Position numbers and translations under genes: made by a program. This document shows, piece after piece, positions 8,392 to 17,072 of a DNA stretch of 64,000 bases. Every line of letters starts with the position of its first letter. Positions within the stretch are counted from its first letter, which is position 1. Below the pieces are notes generated by a model that had not been told where the DNA came from, made no database searches, and saw nothing but the letters and a program-made list of their open reading frames with translations. Source of the stretch: Streptomyces sp. CG1 (GTDB taxonomy: Bacteria > Actinomycetota > Actinomycetes > Streptomycetales > Streptomycetaceae); contig NZ_CP163518.1 of NCBI RefSeq assembly GCF_041080625.1, positions 5,828,001 to 5,892,000 of the forward strand. Reading direction: 5' to 3'.

Positions 8392-8680
8392 GCGGGCGCG
8401 TCCAGGGGCCGTTCACCTGCGTTCATGGATGGGTGAGCTCCGGGACTGCCCTCGCTGTTGGTCCCGCCCGAACCGCGGTGAACGTCGCTGAATGAGACGG
8501 AAATTGAGACGGCCTGGCTTCTGATCCGTACGATCGGGCAGCCTCTTGGGCGGGGTGTGGTCTTCCTCCGCGTTGATCGCTGACCACTGCATGCCGTCAG
8601 GGTTGCCGTCACGGCCAGCCGGTCACTAGCTCGTCCGGCGTCAGAGGGGTGGGCAGAACGCGCTATCTTTGCGGTACGGA
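8392..8680. other. Intergenic region without a recognisable gene
   Basis: No open frame with coding character on either strand. It lies inside the tRNA-Pro island between the integrase remnant and the terminator of the minus-strand secreted protein gene. I see no repeat of the tRNA 3' end here. Confidence 0.5.
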
Positions 8681-8725
8681 CTGTGGCCGTTCGCCCTCAC
8701 TGCGATTGAGGGCGAACGGCCACAG
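8681..8725 (-). terminator. Strong rho-independent type terminator
   Basis: Perfect 19-bp stem (arms at 8681-8699 and 8707-8725) with a 7-base loop, 22 bp beyond the stop of the minus-strand Cys-rich secreted protein gene. Confidence 0.85.
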
Positions 8726-8747
8726 ATCCTCTCCCGAGATCGAAGCC

Positions 8748-9494
8748 TCAGGAAGTCGCCTTACCCACGCAGAACCACACGGTTCCAGCGCCAAGTCCAC
8801 CGGCAGCGGTGATACAGGGCACGCAGGCCACTCCCGCTGTTCCCACACACGCGCCCGCGCAGGCCGTCGCGATCAGTGCGAGCGTCCAGGACGAGACTCC
8901 CGCGTTGGAGAGGCAGCTGTTGAACTTGCCCCAGCTGAAGCCCCTGGCAGCAATCGGCGGCTGCTGGGTGCCCACACTCGGGAGATCGGAAGCCTTGATG
9001 ACCTTGTCGGCAGTCAGAGAACCGTCGCGCCAGACCTGCGCGTGACCGGTCTTGCCATCATGGGTGAGCTGCATCTCCAGCGTGTTGACCAGTTTGCCGG
9101 AGGAGTCGTACACGGCGTTCAGGCTCGCACCGACGACCTGGTTGCTGATGGGCACAGCGACCTGAGTCTTGCCGTTCTTGAACGCGTAGACGGTGGCGCG
9201 TTCGAACGCAAGAGAGGAGCCCGCCGTCAGATGCGCGGTTATCTCCTTTCCATCCACCGCGGCCTTGACGCGGTTCACCCACGTCTGCGCCTGCTCCCCT
9301 TCCAGGACGGAAGATTGGCTCCTCAGCTCCTGGACCTTGTCGACAAGCGCGGAAGCCTGAGGGGACAGACCGCTGGTGTTGGCCGACACGGAAGCGAACG
9401 CTGCGGGAGCGGAAGCGTTGCTCTGAGCGGCGGTGGTGCCGATCAGGGCCAGGCCGGCGAGAGCTGCGGTGGCAAAACGGTATGAGAGTCTCAC
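8748..9494 (-). CDS. Secreted Cys-rich protein with a halocin-C8-like C-terminal domain
   Basis: 248 residues. Residues 1-28 form a Sec signal peptide ending near 'TTAAQSNASA'. Residues about 45-190 form a soluble region with no motif that I recognise. The last 55 residues carry six cysteines in a hydrophobic Gly/Ala-rich context ('TACAGACVGTAGVACVPC' and 'VWFCVGKA'). This layout, a long N-terminal part followed by a Cys-rich hydrophobic C-terminal peptide, resembles halocin C8 precursors, where the C-terminal part is the antimicrobial peptide and the N-terminal part gives immunity. That parallel is an inference from layout and cysteine pattern. The gene lies in a decayed island, downstream of a 54-aa membrane protein gene, and ends at a strong terminator. 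Confidence 0.75.
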   Translation of the reverse strand: MRLSYRFATAALAGLALIGTTAAQSNASAPAAFASVSANTSGLSPQASALVDKVQELRSQSSVLEGEQAQTWVNRVKAAVDGKEITAHLTAGSSLAFERATVYAFKNGKTQVAVPISNQVVGASLNAVYDSSGKLVNTLEMQLTHDGKTGHAQVWRDGSLTADKVIKASDLPSVGTQQPPIAARGFSWGKFNSCLSNAGVSSWTLALIATACAGACVGTAGVACVPCITAAGGLGAGTVWFCVGKATS

Positions 9495-9559
9495 GAAACC
9501 CTTCTCTCTAGGTGACTGCCAGATGCAGCCAGAAACGAGGGACAGAGACGCGTCAGTGG

Positions 9560-9724
9560 CTAGCGACGGCGAAGGACCACGAAGAGAACGAGCAGGGAAC
9601 TTGCGGCTGCCACTGTCCAGGGGCTAGGGCCGCCGTCCCACGTCGCTATGGTTGCCGCCAGTGTCAGCACCACATTGAAGGCGGCAACTCCGACAGCAAC
9701 GTCAGGAGTTCGCTTGTCACTCAT
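9560..9724 (-). CDS. Small two-helix membrane protein, partner of the Cys-rich protein
   Basis: 54 residues. The ATG at 9724 follows AGGA with 8-base spacing; a longer frame to 9811 lacks such a site. Two hydrophobic stretches (about residues 10-29 and 34-50) flank a short 'WDGGPSP' turn, and the protein ends with three arginines, so it should be a hairpin in the membrane with a cytoplasmic tail. It precedes the Cys-rich secreted protein gene by 65 bp on the same strand and probably shares its transcript. A role in immunity, export or anchoring is conceivable but not shown by the sequence. Confidence 0.6.
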   Translation of the reverse strand: MSDKRTPDVAVGVAAFNVVLTLAATIATWDGGPSPWTVAAASSLLVLFVVLRRR

Positions 9725-10090
9725 GACATGTCCTAACTGGCTATGCGCCACGTAAACGCGATCATGAAAGACCATAGCAGCACATGTATAAACAAGATGA
9801 CAATCATTCAATGCTCAATATTCAAAGGTTGTTACTCTCTGGCCGCCGGTAGACGGGGTGCAGCTCACTGGCCACGTCGGCGCGCAGTACTCCACGCCGG
9901 GCACCCGGACTCGATGCCTCACCAGCTAGGACCGTTGGCGATGGAGCACCGTGCTCAGATTCGGGCGCTGCCTCAACACCGGCCTTTCGAATTCGATTTG
10001 AGCCACAGAAAGTCAGCCACGACGGCGGGTGCGTCAAACGAGCACCCGTCACGTATGTTGCAGCAACCCCGCCAGCTTGAGGCCTTGCCG
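9725..10090. other. AT-rich promoter region and non-coding spacer of the island
   Basis: About 9745-9840 is clearly richer in A/T than the surrounding chromosome and lies just upstream of the minus-strand small membrane protein gene, so it probably holds its promoter. The open frame that continues from here into the integrase fragment (from 9743) has no integrase-like sequence before about 10100, so I do not treat it as coding. Confidence 0.5.
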
Positions 10091-10882
10091 ATGAAGGGGA
10101 TCAGGTGCTTGTTCGCCATCCTGCGCCGTTCCATCGCGCACGCTCAGCGCAGGGACAAGGCGGCCCGGAACGTCGCCCTACTCGTCACCGCACCAGAGGG
10201 GCGCCCCGGCCGACCGAGCAAGGCACTGAACCTGGAGCAGGCGAAAGCCGCGCTCACCGCCGCGCGTCCGTCACGGCTGTACGCCTACCTCGTGCTCTCG
10301 CTCCTCAGTGGTGTGCGCACGGTAGAGGCGCGGCCTCTCACCTGGGATCACGTCTTCCTGGAGACGACGGACGGCATCCCGCCTCACGTCGCGGTGTGGC
10401 GTTCGGTGCGCAAGCACGGTGAGACCAAGACCAGGAAGAGCCGCCGGACCATAGCTCTGCCGAAGCAGGTAGTCGACGTCCTCGAAGAGCACATGCGATG
10501 GCAGAAGCAGGAGCGGGCATCGAGAGGGATGGAGTGGAGCCCGACCGGCCGAGTCTTCACGACTCGGAGCGGCGAGCCGCTTGACGCGGCCAACGTCCGG
10601 CGAGACTTCAAGGCCATCGTGAAGAAGGCCGGACTGAAGCCTGAGTGGACCCCGCGGGAGCTCCGGCACAGCTTCGTGTCCCTGCTCTCCGACCATGGCA
10701 TCCCCCTGGAGAGGATCGCGCTCTTGGTCGGTCACAGCAGCCAAGCGACCACAGAGGCGGTCTACCGCAAGCAGCTCCGGCCCGTGATCACGCAGGGTGC
10801 CGAAGCGATGGATGACATCTTCGCCGAAGATCAGGAAGGGGAGGACGCGGAGGCCGAGGAAGAGGGCGACGCGGTGGCCTGA
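10091..10882 (+). pseudogene. Tyrosine site-specific integrase, N-terminally truncated
   Basis: The C-terminal catalytic domain is intact: Arg I in 'LLSGVRTVEARPLTW', box II as 'TPRELRHSFVSLLSDHGI', second His in 'LVGHSS', and the nucleophile Tyr in 'TEAVYRKQLRPV'. The N-terminal arm-binding and core-binding half (normally about 130-150 further residues) is absent; upstream sequence in the same frame is unrelated. The fragment ends in an acidic tail shared with the remnant at 8220-8328. It lies 83 bp from the 3' end of tRNA-Pro, the likely attachment site of the original element. It is unlikely to recombine DNA alone. Confidence 0.8.
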
Positions 10883-10923
10883 TCAAATTCGTTTGGCCCC
10901 CTGTTTGGCCCCCCGAGCACGAC

Positions 10924-10957
10924 AGAGGGCCAATCGCGATCATGCGATTGGCCCTCT
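10924..10957. terminator. Bidirectional hairpin between integrase fragment and tRNA-Pro
   Basis: Perfect 14-bp stem (AGAGGGCCAATCGC and its complement) with a 6-base loop, between the convergent integrase fragment and tRNA gene. Confidence 0.85.
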
Positions 10958-10965
10958 GGCCAGCG

Positions 10966-11039
10966 TCGGGGTGGCGGGATTTGAACCCACGACCTCTTCG
11001 TCCCGAACGAAGCGCGCTGCCAAGCTGCGCTACACCCCG
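10966..11039 (-). tRNA. tRNA-Pro (anticodon CGG)
   Basis: 74-nt cloverleaf on the minus strand. The acceptor stem CGGGGTG pairs with CACCCCG, the anticodon stem CTTCG/CGAAG encloses the loop TTCGGGA with anticodon CGG, and the T-loop is GTTCAAATC. The gene does not encode CCA. Its 3' end faces the integrase fragment, as expected for an integration target. Confidence 0.96.
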
Positions 11040-11105
11040 ATGTCGCTGCTTCTCGCGGCGACGACGTTTACTTTAGCCCACCGGTGGCTCTAGACGAAAT
11101 CCGGT

Positions 11106-11867
11106 TTAAACGCGGCGGCGGACCGGGGTGGGGCGGGTGTGGTCGAGGGTCACCAGGAAGACGGCCAGGGCGTAGATCGCGAGGCCCAGGAGGAGGGCGT
11201 TGGCCAGAGTGCTGCGGTAGCCGTGGGCGGCCACGTTCAGGAAGGGGTAGAGGTAGCGGGCCGGGTCCGAGGGTGCGAGGACGGCCGCTCTGCCCAGGGA
11301 GAAGGCAAGGTAGGCCAGGGGGTAGAGGAGCCAGGTGGCCGCCTGGCGCAGGTGCAGGCGGGCCGCCGGCGTGAGCAGCAGCCAGTCCAGCACGGCCGCC
11401 GTCGGCGCGATCGTGTGGAGGATCTGGAGGGTCGCCCACTGGCCGTGCCAGCGCACCGGGGCCGTCGTCGCGCCGGTCATGGAGAACGGCGGCGTCGTGT
11501 GGGCCAGCAGCAGGTGGTAGACGAGCGCCGTGATCACGACGTAGAGGAGTGCGGAGCCTGTCACGCTGGAAGACAACGGGCGGCGCGCTCGCCGCGACCT
11601 CGATGCCGACAGGAACATGACGATCGCCAGCAGGATGTTCGCCTGGATGCTGAAGTAGCTCAGGGCACGGGCCGGGCTGCCCAGGAGGAGCTCCAGGGCC
11701 ACGCCGGCTGTCGCCACCACGGCGGTCAGGATGCGGAAGAGCGCGACCGCGGGGCGGCGGACCGGAGCCACCACCGCCGTGGCCGGGACCGGGGCGGGCA
11801 CCAGCAGGGGCGTGGTCGCCGGGACCGGGGGCAGGTCCGGGATCTCCCTGGGTATCGGGGCGGTCAT
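11106..11867 (-). CDS. Pr6Pr family integral membrane protein
   Basis: 253 residues with six to seven hydrophobic segments between about residues 40 and 240, after a proline-rich cytosolic N-terminus. Features of the Pr6Pr (AIG1/FAR-17a-like) family are 'YFSIQANILLAIVMFL' in the second segment, 'ILHTIAPTAAVLDWLLL' in the fourth, and 'YPFLNVAAHGYRST' in a late loop. The family is widespread in actinobacteria and its function there is unknown; eukaryotic relatives hydrolyse fatty acid esters of hydroxy fatty acids. The gene stands alone between the tRNA-Pro gene and a phosphoesterase gene on the same strand. Confidence 0.88.
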   Translation of the reverse strand: MTAPIPREIPDLPPVPATTPLLVPAPVPATAVVAPVRRPAVALFRILTAVVATAGVALELLLGSPARALSYFSIQANILLAIVMFLSASRSRRARRPLSSSVTGSALLYVVITALVYHLLLAHTTPPFSMTGATTAPVRWHGQWATLQILHTIAPTAAVLDWLLLTPAARLHLRQAATWLLYPLAYLAFSLGRAAVLAPSDPARYLYPFLNVAAHGYRSTLANALLLGLAIYALAVFLVTLDHTRPTPVRRRV

Positions 11868-11946
11868 GCCCTCACGCTAGAAGCGGGGGAGGGGCGCGGC
11901 CATGTGGCGTAGCCCGGGTGGGTTACGTCCCGGAGAGCCCCTGGGC

Positions 11947-12870
11947 CTACCTCGCCGCCAGCGTCAGCAGTGTCGCCTCCGGCGGGCAGGCGAAGCGGAC
12001 CGGGGTGTAGCGGTTGGTGCCGCAGCCCGCCGAGACGTGGAGGTAGGAGGTGTGGCCTTCCGCCGTGTGGGTGGAGAGGCCCTTCACCCGGTCCGTGTCC
12101 AGGTCGCAGTTGGTGACGAGGGCGCCGTAGAAGGGGACGCACAGCTGGCCGCCGTGGGTGTGGCCGGCCAGGATCAGGGGGTAGTCGTCCGCCGTGAAGG
12201 AGTCCAGGACGCGCAGGTACGGGGCGTGGACCACGCCCATCGAGAAGTCGTAGGTGCCTGAGGGGCCGCCCGCCACCTGGGCGTAGCGGTCGCGCTTGAT
12301 GTGGGGGTCGTCGAGGCCGGTCAGCTCGATCGAGACGCCCTCGACCTTCAGGACACCGCGTGTGTTCGTCAGGTTCAGCCAGCCCGCCGTGTCGAAGCCG
12401 TCGCGCAGGTCTTCCCACGGGTTGTGGATGGCGCCGACGGCCGGCGCGTTGCCGTTCAGGCCGTGGCGGCCGCTCGTCTTCTCCAGCAAGTAGCGGGCGG
12501 GGTTGCGGAGTTTGGGGCCGTAGTAGTCGTTGGATCCGAAGACGTACGCGCCCGGGAACTCCATCAGGGGGCCGAGCGCGTCCAGGGCCTCCGGCACACC
12601 CTCCGGGTCGGACAGGTTGTCGCCCGTGTTGATCACGAAGTCCGGGCGCAGGCCCGCCAGCGACTGCAGCCACCGCTGCTTCTTGCGCTGGCCGCGCACC
12701 ATGTGGATGTCGGAGACCTGGAGCACGCGCAGCGGGCGCATGCCCGGCGGGAGGACCGGGACCGTCACTCGTCGGAGGCGGAAGGAGCGGGCCTCGAAAC
12801 CCGCCGCGTACGCCAGACCGGCGGTGCCTGCCGCCATGATTCCCAGGGGTACTCCGTATCGCGCGCGCAT
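11947..12870 (-). CDS. Membrane-associated metallophosphoesterase (YkuE/YaeI-like)
   Basis: 307 residues. The calcineurin-like metal motifs are all present: 'QVSDIHM', 'INTGDNLSD', 'VFGSNDYYGP', and 'LILAGHTHGGQL'. The first 25 residues are hydrophobic with a 'MRARYG' start and probably act as an anchor, so the active site would face the outside of the cell. YkuE-like relatives act on phospholipid or nucleotide phosphoesters; the substrate here is unknown. The gene is divergent from the YqeY gene and stands next to the PBP-wblA block, as in many actinobacteria. Confidence 0.92.
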   Translation of the reverse strand: MRARYGVPLGIMAAGTAGLAYAAGFEARSFRLRRVTVPVLPPGMRPLRVLQVSDIHMVRGQRKKQRWLQSLAGLRPDFVINTGDNLSDPEGVPEALDALGPLMEFPGAYVFGSNDYYGPKLRNPARYLLEKTSGRHGLNGNAPAVGAIHNPWEDLRDGFDTAGWLNLTNTRGVLKVEGVSIELTGLDDPHIKRDRYAQVAGGPSGTYDFSMGVVHAPYLRVLDSFTADDYPLILAGHTHGGQLCVPFYGALVTNCDLDTDRVKGLSTHTAEGHTSYLHVSAGCGTNRYTPVRFACPPEATLLTLAAR

Positions 12871-13006
12871 ACGTCCATCGTGTCAGACCCCGGATGTACG
12901 ACGGGACCGCCCGGCCTCGCCCGGACGCCCGGTCTCCCTCAAAAGACGCCCGGCCGCCCTTAAATCGGCGGGCGTTCGCCTTGGTGCACCTGCGACAATC
13001 GATCCC

Positions 13007-13474
13007 ATGACCACCACGCTCAAGTCGAAGCTGCAGGACGACCTCAACGCCGCGATCAAGGAGCGCGACGAGCTCCGCTCCTCGACGCTCCGGCTGACGC
13101 TCGCCGCGATCACCAAGGAGGAGGTCGCGGGCAAGGAGAAGCGGGAGCTCTCCGACGACGAGGTCCTCAAGGTGATCACCCGCGAGGCGAAGAAGCGCCG
13201 GGAGGCCGCCGATGCCTTCGCACAGGGTGGCCGGGCCGAGTCGGCCGAGCGGGAGAAGGCGGAGGGCGAGGTGCTCGCCGGGTACCTGCCCAAGCAGCTG
13301 TCCGACGACGAGCTGAACGCGATCGTCGCCCAGGCCGTGGAAGAGGCGAAGGCGGCCGGCGCCGAGGGTCCGCGGGCCATGGGCGCCGTCATGAAGATCG
13401 TGAACCCGAAGGTGGCAGGCCAGGCCGAGGGCGGCCGCGTCGCCGCCGTGGTGAAGAAGCTGCTCCAGGGCTGA
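13007..13474 (+). CDS. GatB/YqeY domain protein
   Basis: 155 residues, close to the usual length of stand-alone YqeY proteins. The sequence is mostly charged helix: 'LKSKLQDDLNAAIKERDELR' at the start, 'KREAKKRREAADAF'-like central helices, and 'LAGYLPKQLSDDEL' before the C-terminal three-helix part. The fold resembles the tRNA-binding tail of GatB amidotransferase, but lone YqeY proteins lack a proven role. The ATG at 13007 matches the family N-terminus; the open frame from 12530 is antisense to the phosphoesterase gene. A strong terminator follows. Confidence 0.92.
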   Translation: MTTTLKSKLQDDLNAAIKERDELRSSTLRLTLAAITKEEVAGKEKRELSDDEVLKVITREAKKRREAADAFAQGGRAESAEREKAEGEVLAGYLPKQLSDDELNAIVAQAVEEAKAAGAEGPRAMGAVMKIVNPKVAGQAEGGRVAAVVKKLLQG

Positions 13475-13576
13475 GCCCGAGCCCCGGCGAGCCCGAGCCC
13501 TGGTGAGCCAAGCTCTGGCTGAGCCGCCCGCACATGCCGACGTACGGCGCAGCCCGCGCAGCCCACATGCCCTGCA

Positions 13577-13628
13577 TACGGCGGCGGGGCCGCACCCCTT
13601 TACCTCAGGGTGCGGCCCCGCCGCCGTA
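13577..13628. terminator. Strong bidirectional terminator
   Basis: Perfect 21-bp stem (arms 13577-13597 and 13608-13628) with a 10-base loop, between the convergent yqeY and PBP genes. Confidence 0.9.
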
Positions 13629-13643
13629 CTCGTATGACAGGCC

Positions 13644-15962
13644 CTAGCCCCGCAAGCCCCCGTTCCCGTTTCCCATGCTTCCGCCGTTGCCCTGCCCCTG
13701 GATGAAGTTGCCCGGGAGGGAGATCGTCGGTGCCGGGAAGGCGCCGCCGCCGGTCGTGTCACCCGTGGTGCCGTCCGTTCCCCCGCCCGTCAGGCCGCCG
13801 ATCAGGCCGCCGATCCCGCCCGTGCTGTCCCCGTTCTTGCCGTTGCCCCGCCCCCCGTGTCCTTTTCCCTGACCGTCCCCCTTCTTGTTGTTGTCGGGGA
13901 TGTTGATCAGGTGGAAGTTCGGCGCCGGCTTGCCCTCCAGCGCGCCGGTCATCATGTCGCGCCAGATCGGGCCGGGCACCTCACCACCGAACACCTTCTC
14001 GTGCAGGACGCCGCCGATGGTGATGTTGGTCATCTGGCGCCTGTGCTGCGGGTCGCCGACCCAGACCGCGCCGGCCATGTTCGGGGTGTAGCCGACGAAC
14101 CAGGCGGCGTAACGCTCGTCCGTCGTACCCGTCTTGCCCGCGCTCGGGCGGCTGCCGAGACCGGCCTCCTGACCCGTACCGTCCTCGACCACGCCCTTGA
14201 GGAGCGTGCTGATGGTGTCCGCGGTCTTCTCGGACATCGCCCGCGAACAGGTCGACTTCGGCACGTCCAGCGACTTCTGCTCGCTGCCGACCTGCTGGGT
14301 GATCGACTCGATGGCGACCGGGGTGCAGTACATGCCGCGCGAGGCGAAGGTGGCGTACGCGCTCGCCATCGTCAGCGGCGACACCTCCTGGGTGCCGAGC
14401 GCGATGGACGGGGCCTGTTCCAGCGCGTGGCCGTCCGCGCGCTGCACGCCCATCTTCTTCGCCATCTGGGTGACGGGGCAGATGCCGATGTCGCTTATCA
14501 GCTGCACGTAGTAGGTGTTGACCGACTTGGCGGTCGCTTCCTTCATGCCGTACGGGCCGTGCTCGGACTGGTTCTCGTTCGTCAGCTTGGCGGGGTTGGC
14601 CGGGTCGTTGCGCCAGGCCTTGCCGTCACACGCCTGCACCGGGCTCGGGTACGTCATCTGGTACGGCGACGGGTACTGCTGGGTCGGGGGCTTGCCGCCC
14701 TCGACCGCGGCCGCCGCGACGATCGGCTTGAACGTCGAACCGCCCTGGTAGCCCGCGCCGCCACCCATGTCCGAGTTGGCGGAGAGGTTGATCTGCGTCT
14801 CGTTCTTGCCGAAGCCGTACGGGCGGGACTGGCCCATGGCGAGGATCTTGCCGGTGCCCGGCTCGACGATGGTCGCGGCCGTCGCCACTGGGTCGGACTG
14901 GTAGACGTGGTCCCTTATGGAGGCCTGTACGGATTCCTGCGCCTGTGGGTCGAGCGTCGTACGGATCGTCAGACCGCCCTGGTTCCACAGCTTCGCCCGG
15001 GCCTCCCGGGTCTTGCCGAAGACCGGGTCGTTCAGGACGACGTCCCGGACGTAGTCACAGAAGAAGCCGCCGCCCTTGACCGCGGTGATGCAGCCGTTCT
15101 TCGGCTGGCTCGGGTTCAGTCCGAGCGGCGCCTTCTTGGCCTCGCCGGCCTCGTTCTGGGAGATGTCGCCGACCTCTGCCATCCGCTGCAGCACGATGTT
15201 GCGCCGCCTGGTGGCCTCCGCCTCGTCGTTGACCGGGTCGTAGCGGCTCGGGGACTGCACGATGCCGGCCAGCAGCGCCGATTCCTGGAGGTTCAGGTCC
15301 TTGGCGTGCTTGGAGAAGTACCGCTGGGAGGCGGCCTCGACGCCATAGGCCTGCTCGCCGAAGAACGTGATGTTCAGGTAGTTCTCGAGGATCTTCTTCT
15401 TGCCGAGCTTCTCCTCGATCTGGATCGCGTACTTCAGCTCCTTGACCTTGCGGCCGAGGGTCTGCTGGGTGGCCTCGGCGACCTTCGTCGGGTCGTCGCC
15501 GGCCTCCTCGATGAAGTAGTTCTTCACCAGCTGCTGGGTGAGGGTGGAGGCGCCCTGGGCGACACCGCCCTGCTGCGCGTTCTTGTTCAGGGCGCGCAGC
15601 ACGCCCTTGAGGTCGATCGCACCGTGCTGGTAGAAGCGCGCGTCCTCGATCGCGACGATCGCCTTCTGCATGAACGGCGAGATGTCCTTGAGGTCCACCA
15701 CCGTACGGTCGCGGGAGTAGACGCTCGCGATCTGCTGGCCCCGGTTGTCCAGGATCGTCGTGCGCTGACTGAGCTGGGGACTCTTCAGGTTGGCCGGGAT
15801 CTCGTCGAAGCTCTGGACCGAGCCCTTGGCCACGAGGCCCAGCGCGCCGGCCGCGGGCAGCGCGATGCCCGCCATCACGGCTCCGGCGAGCACACTGACA
15901 CCGAGGAACTTGGCGGCCTGCTGCGTTGGCGACAGACCACCACCCGAGCGCTTCTTTGGCAT
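13644..15962 (-). CDS. Class A penicillin-binding protein (transglycosylase/transpeptidase), PonA2-like
   Basis: 772-residue bifunctional cell-wall synthase. A basic cytosolic start ('MPKKRSGGG') and one membrane helix (about residues 20-42) precede the GT51 domain with 'EDARFYQHGAIDLKG' and 'QGASTLTQQLVKNYF'. The transpeptidase domain has the active-site 'GSTFKP', 'SVNTYY' and 'GKTGTTDE' motifs. The last 70 residues are a Gly/Asn-rich tail, as in other Streptomyces PBPs. It is divergent from wblA, the same arrangement as ponA2 and whiB4 in mycobacteria. It polymerises and cross-links peptidoglycan outside the membrane. Confidence 0.95.
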   Translation of the reverse strand: MPKKRSGGGLSPTQQAAKFLGVSVLAGAVMAGIALPAAGALGLVAKGSVQSFDEIPANLKSPQLSQRTTILDNRGQQIASVYSRDRTVVDLKDISPFMQKAIVAIEDARFYQHGAIDLKGVLRALNKNAQQGGVAQGASTLTQQLVKNYFIEEAGDDPTKVAEATQQTLGRKVKELKYAIQIEEKLGKKKILENYLNITFFGEQAYGVEAASQRYFSKHAKDLNLQESALLAGIVQSPSRYDPVNDEAEATRRRNIVLQRMAEVGDISQNEAGEAKKAPLGLNPSQPKNGCITAVKGGGFFCDYVRDVVLNDPVFGKTREARAKLWNQGGLTIRTTLDPQAQESVQASIRDHVYQSDPVATAATIVEPGTGKILAMGQSRPYGFGKNETQINLSANSDMGGGAGYQGGSTFKPIVAAAAVEGGKPPTQQYPSPYQMTYPSPVQACDGKAWRNDPANPAKLTNENQSEHGPYGMKEATAKSVNTYYVQLISDIGICPVTQMAKKMGVQRADGHALEQAPSIALGTQEVSPLTMASAYATFASRGMYCTPVAIESITQQVGSEQKSLDVPKSTCSRAMSEKTADTISTLLKGVVEDGTGQEAGLGSRPSAGKTGTTDERYAAWFVGYTPNMAGAVWVGDPQHRRQMTNITIGGVLHEKVFGGEVPGPIWRDMMTGALEGKPAPNFHLINIPDNNKKGDGQGKGHGGRGNGKNGDSTGGIGGLIGGLTGGGTDGTTGDTTGGGAFPAPTISLPGNFIQGQGNGGSMGNGNGGLRG

Positions 15963-16479
15963 GGGGGCAGCCTAATCCGTACTCCTGAGCGTTCCGAGGG
16001 AGCGGCTCCCCTCGGGATGTTCGGGTGCCGGATCGTGACGGCAGCGCGACCTGACCTGCCTACGTTTCCATTTCCCGGACACGCGCGCAGGCCTTGGCCT
16101 AAGCTGCTCTCAACTGTCACAGCAGTGCGGCCACGTATCAATACGTCCGGCGACCCCGAATCGTTCCGGGTGTTCTCCGTTTTCTTACGCGGGGACGTGG
16201 CCGTTCGTGAGGTGGAGGTGTCCGAATCCGCCTCCTGTGTCACCCGGCGTCCGTTGTGGCGCACCACAGCTGTCCCGGATTGTCGGGATGGTCGCATATG
16301 TCGCCAGCTCACTCCCGCGGGTGATCTGCCGCTTACCCATAGTCCGTTCGGGCCATTCAAGATTGGGCCCGAAGGGGGTGTTGCGCTGTGCCCACCTTCC
16401 GTAACGTCCTCAACTGGCGGCGGTGAATATGCCGCTGCCGCCGTGGGGGAGCCTCGATTCGGGAGAGGACGGCGCCGGT
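15963..16479. promoter_or_regulatory. Long divergent promoter region of the PBP gene and wblA
   Basis: 517 bp without a gene. The length suits wblA, which is known in Streptomyces to be under complex developmental control. I could not place promoters by eye. Confidence 0.5.
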
Positions 16480-16818
16480 ATGGGCTGGGTAACCGACTGG
16501 AGTGCGCAGGCTGCCTGCCGCACTACCGATCCGGATGAACTGTTCGTTCAAGGAGCAGCGCAGAACAGGGCCAAGGCGGTGTGCACCGGATGTCCGGTAC
16601 GCACCGAGTGCCTGGCCGATGCGCTGGACAACCGCGTCGAATTCGGCGTGTGGGGAGGCATGACGGAGCGGGAGCGCCGCGCACTGCTGCGCCGACGGCC
16701 CACCGTGACCTCCTGGCGCAGGCTGCTGGAGACGGCCCGCTCGGAGTACGAGCGTGGCCTGGGCATCGTGCCCCTCGACAGCGACGAGGTGTACGAGCAC
16801 TACGCGGCGGTGAGCTGA
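16480..16818 (+). CDS. wblA: WhiB-like iron-sulfur regulator WblA
   Basis: 112 residues when started at ATG 16480, the length of WblA; GAGAGGAC lies about 10 bases upstream. A longer frame from 16423 adds 19 unconserved residues. Four cysteines bind the [4Fe-4S] cluster: one in 'AQAACRTT' and three in 'VCTGCPVRTEC'. The turn 'GVWGGM' and the basic 'RERRALLRRRPTV' stretch follow, as in all Wbl proteins. Known role in Streptomyces: developmental switch to sporulation and repression of antibiotic production and oxidative stress genes, acting with the principal sigma factor. The divergent PBP neighbour and downstream ArsA pair confirm orthology (whiB4 in mycobacteria). Confidence 0.95.
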   Translation: MGWVTDWSAQAACRTTDPDELFVQGAAQNRAKAVCTGCPVRTECLADALDNRVEFGVWGGMTERERRALLRRRPTVTSWRRLLETARSEYERGLGIVPLDSDEVYEHYAAVS

Positions 16819-16846
16819 GGGCACTCTCTCCGCCGAGTGGGGACAC

Positions 16847-16877
16847 GCACGCCCGGGAACGGGAAGCGGGGGCGTGC
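16847..16877 (+). terminator. Possible wblA terminator
   Basis: 8-bp stem GCACGCCC/GGGCGTGC with a 15-base loop, 28 bp after the wblA stop. Confidence 0.5.
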
Positions 16878-17072
16878 GGGAAGTGCCGATCCGGCCTACG
16901 CCTGGGGAAGCCGTGATCGGCCTCGCTGCCCTGCCGGTGGACGACGGAGACGCCGTGGGCCTGTGCAGGCCTGCCGCCGTGTCCGCGGGACCACCTCGTC
17001 CCGTGTCCGCGAGACCATCTTTTTGCATCCGCGTGTGTCACATGTGCCGTCCCACATGCATGCGACGCACCT

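Larger units (their letters stand above)
8220..10965. mobile_element. Decayed genomic island next to tRNA-Pro(CGG)
   Basis: Bounded on the left by the abrupt junction between a proC-like stub and an integrase tail, and on the right by a C-terminal integrase fragment ending 83 bp from the 3' end of a tRNA-Pro gene. The interior is locally AT-rich and holds only the two-gene Cys-rich secreted protein unit. tRNA 3' ends are standard integrase targets. I found no second copy of the tRNA 3' end inside the window, so the left attachment site is missing or eroded. Confidence 0.6.

Noticed and set aside
9743..10090. N-terminal 116 residues of the long frame that includes the integrase
   Set aside because: The sequence is AT-rich at first and shows no integrase similarity or codon bias. 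It is chance open frame in front of a truncated gene.
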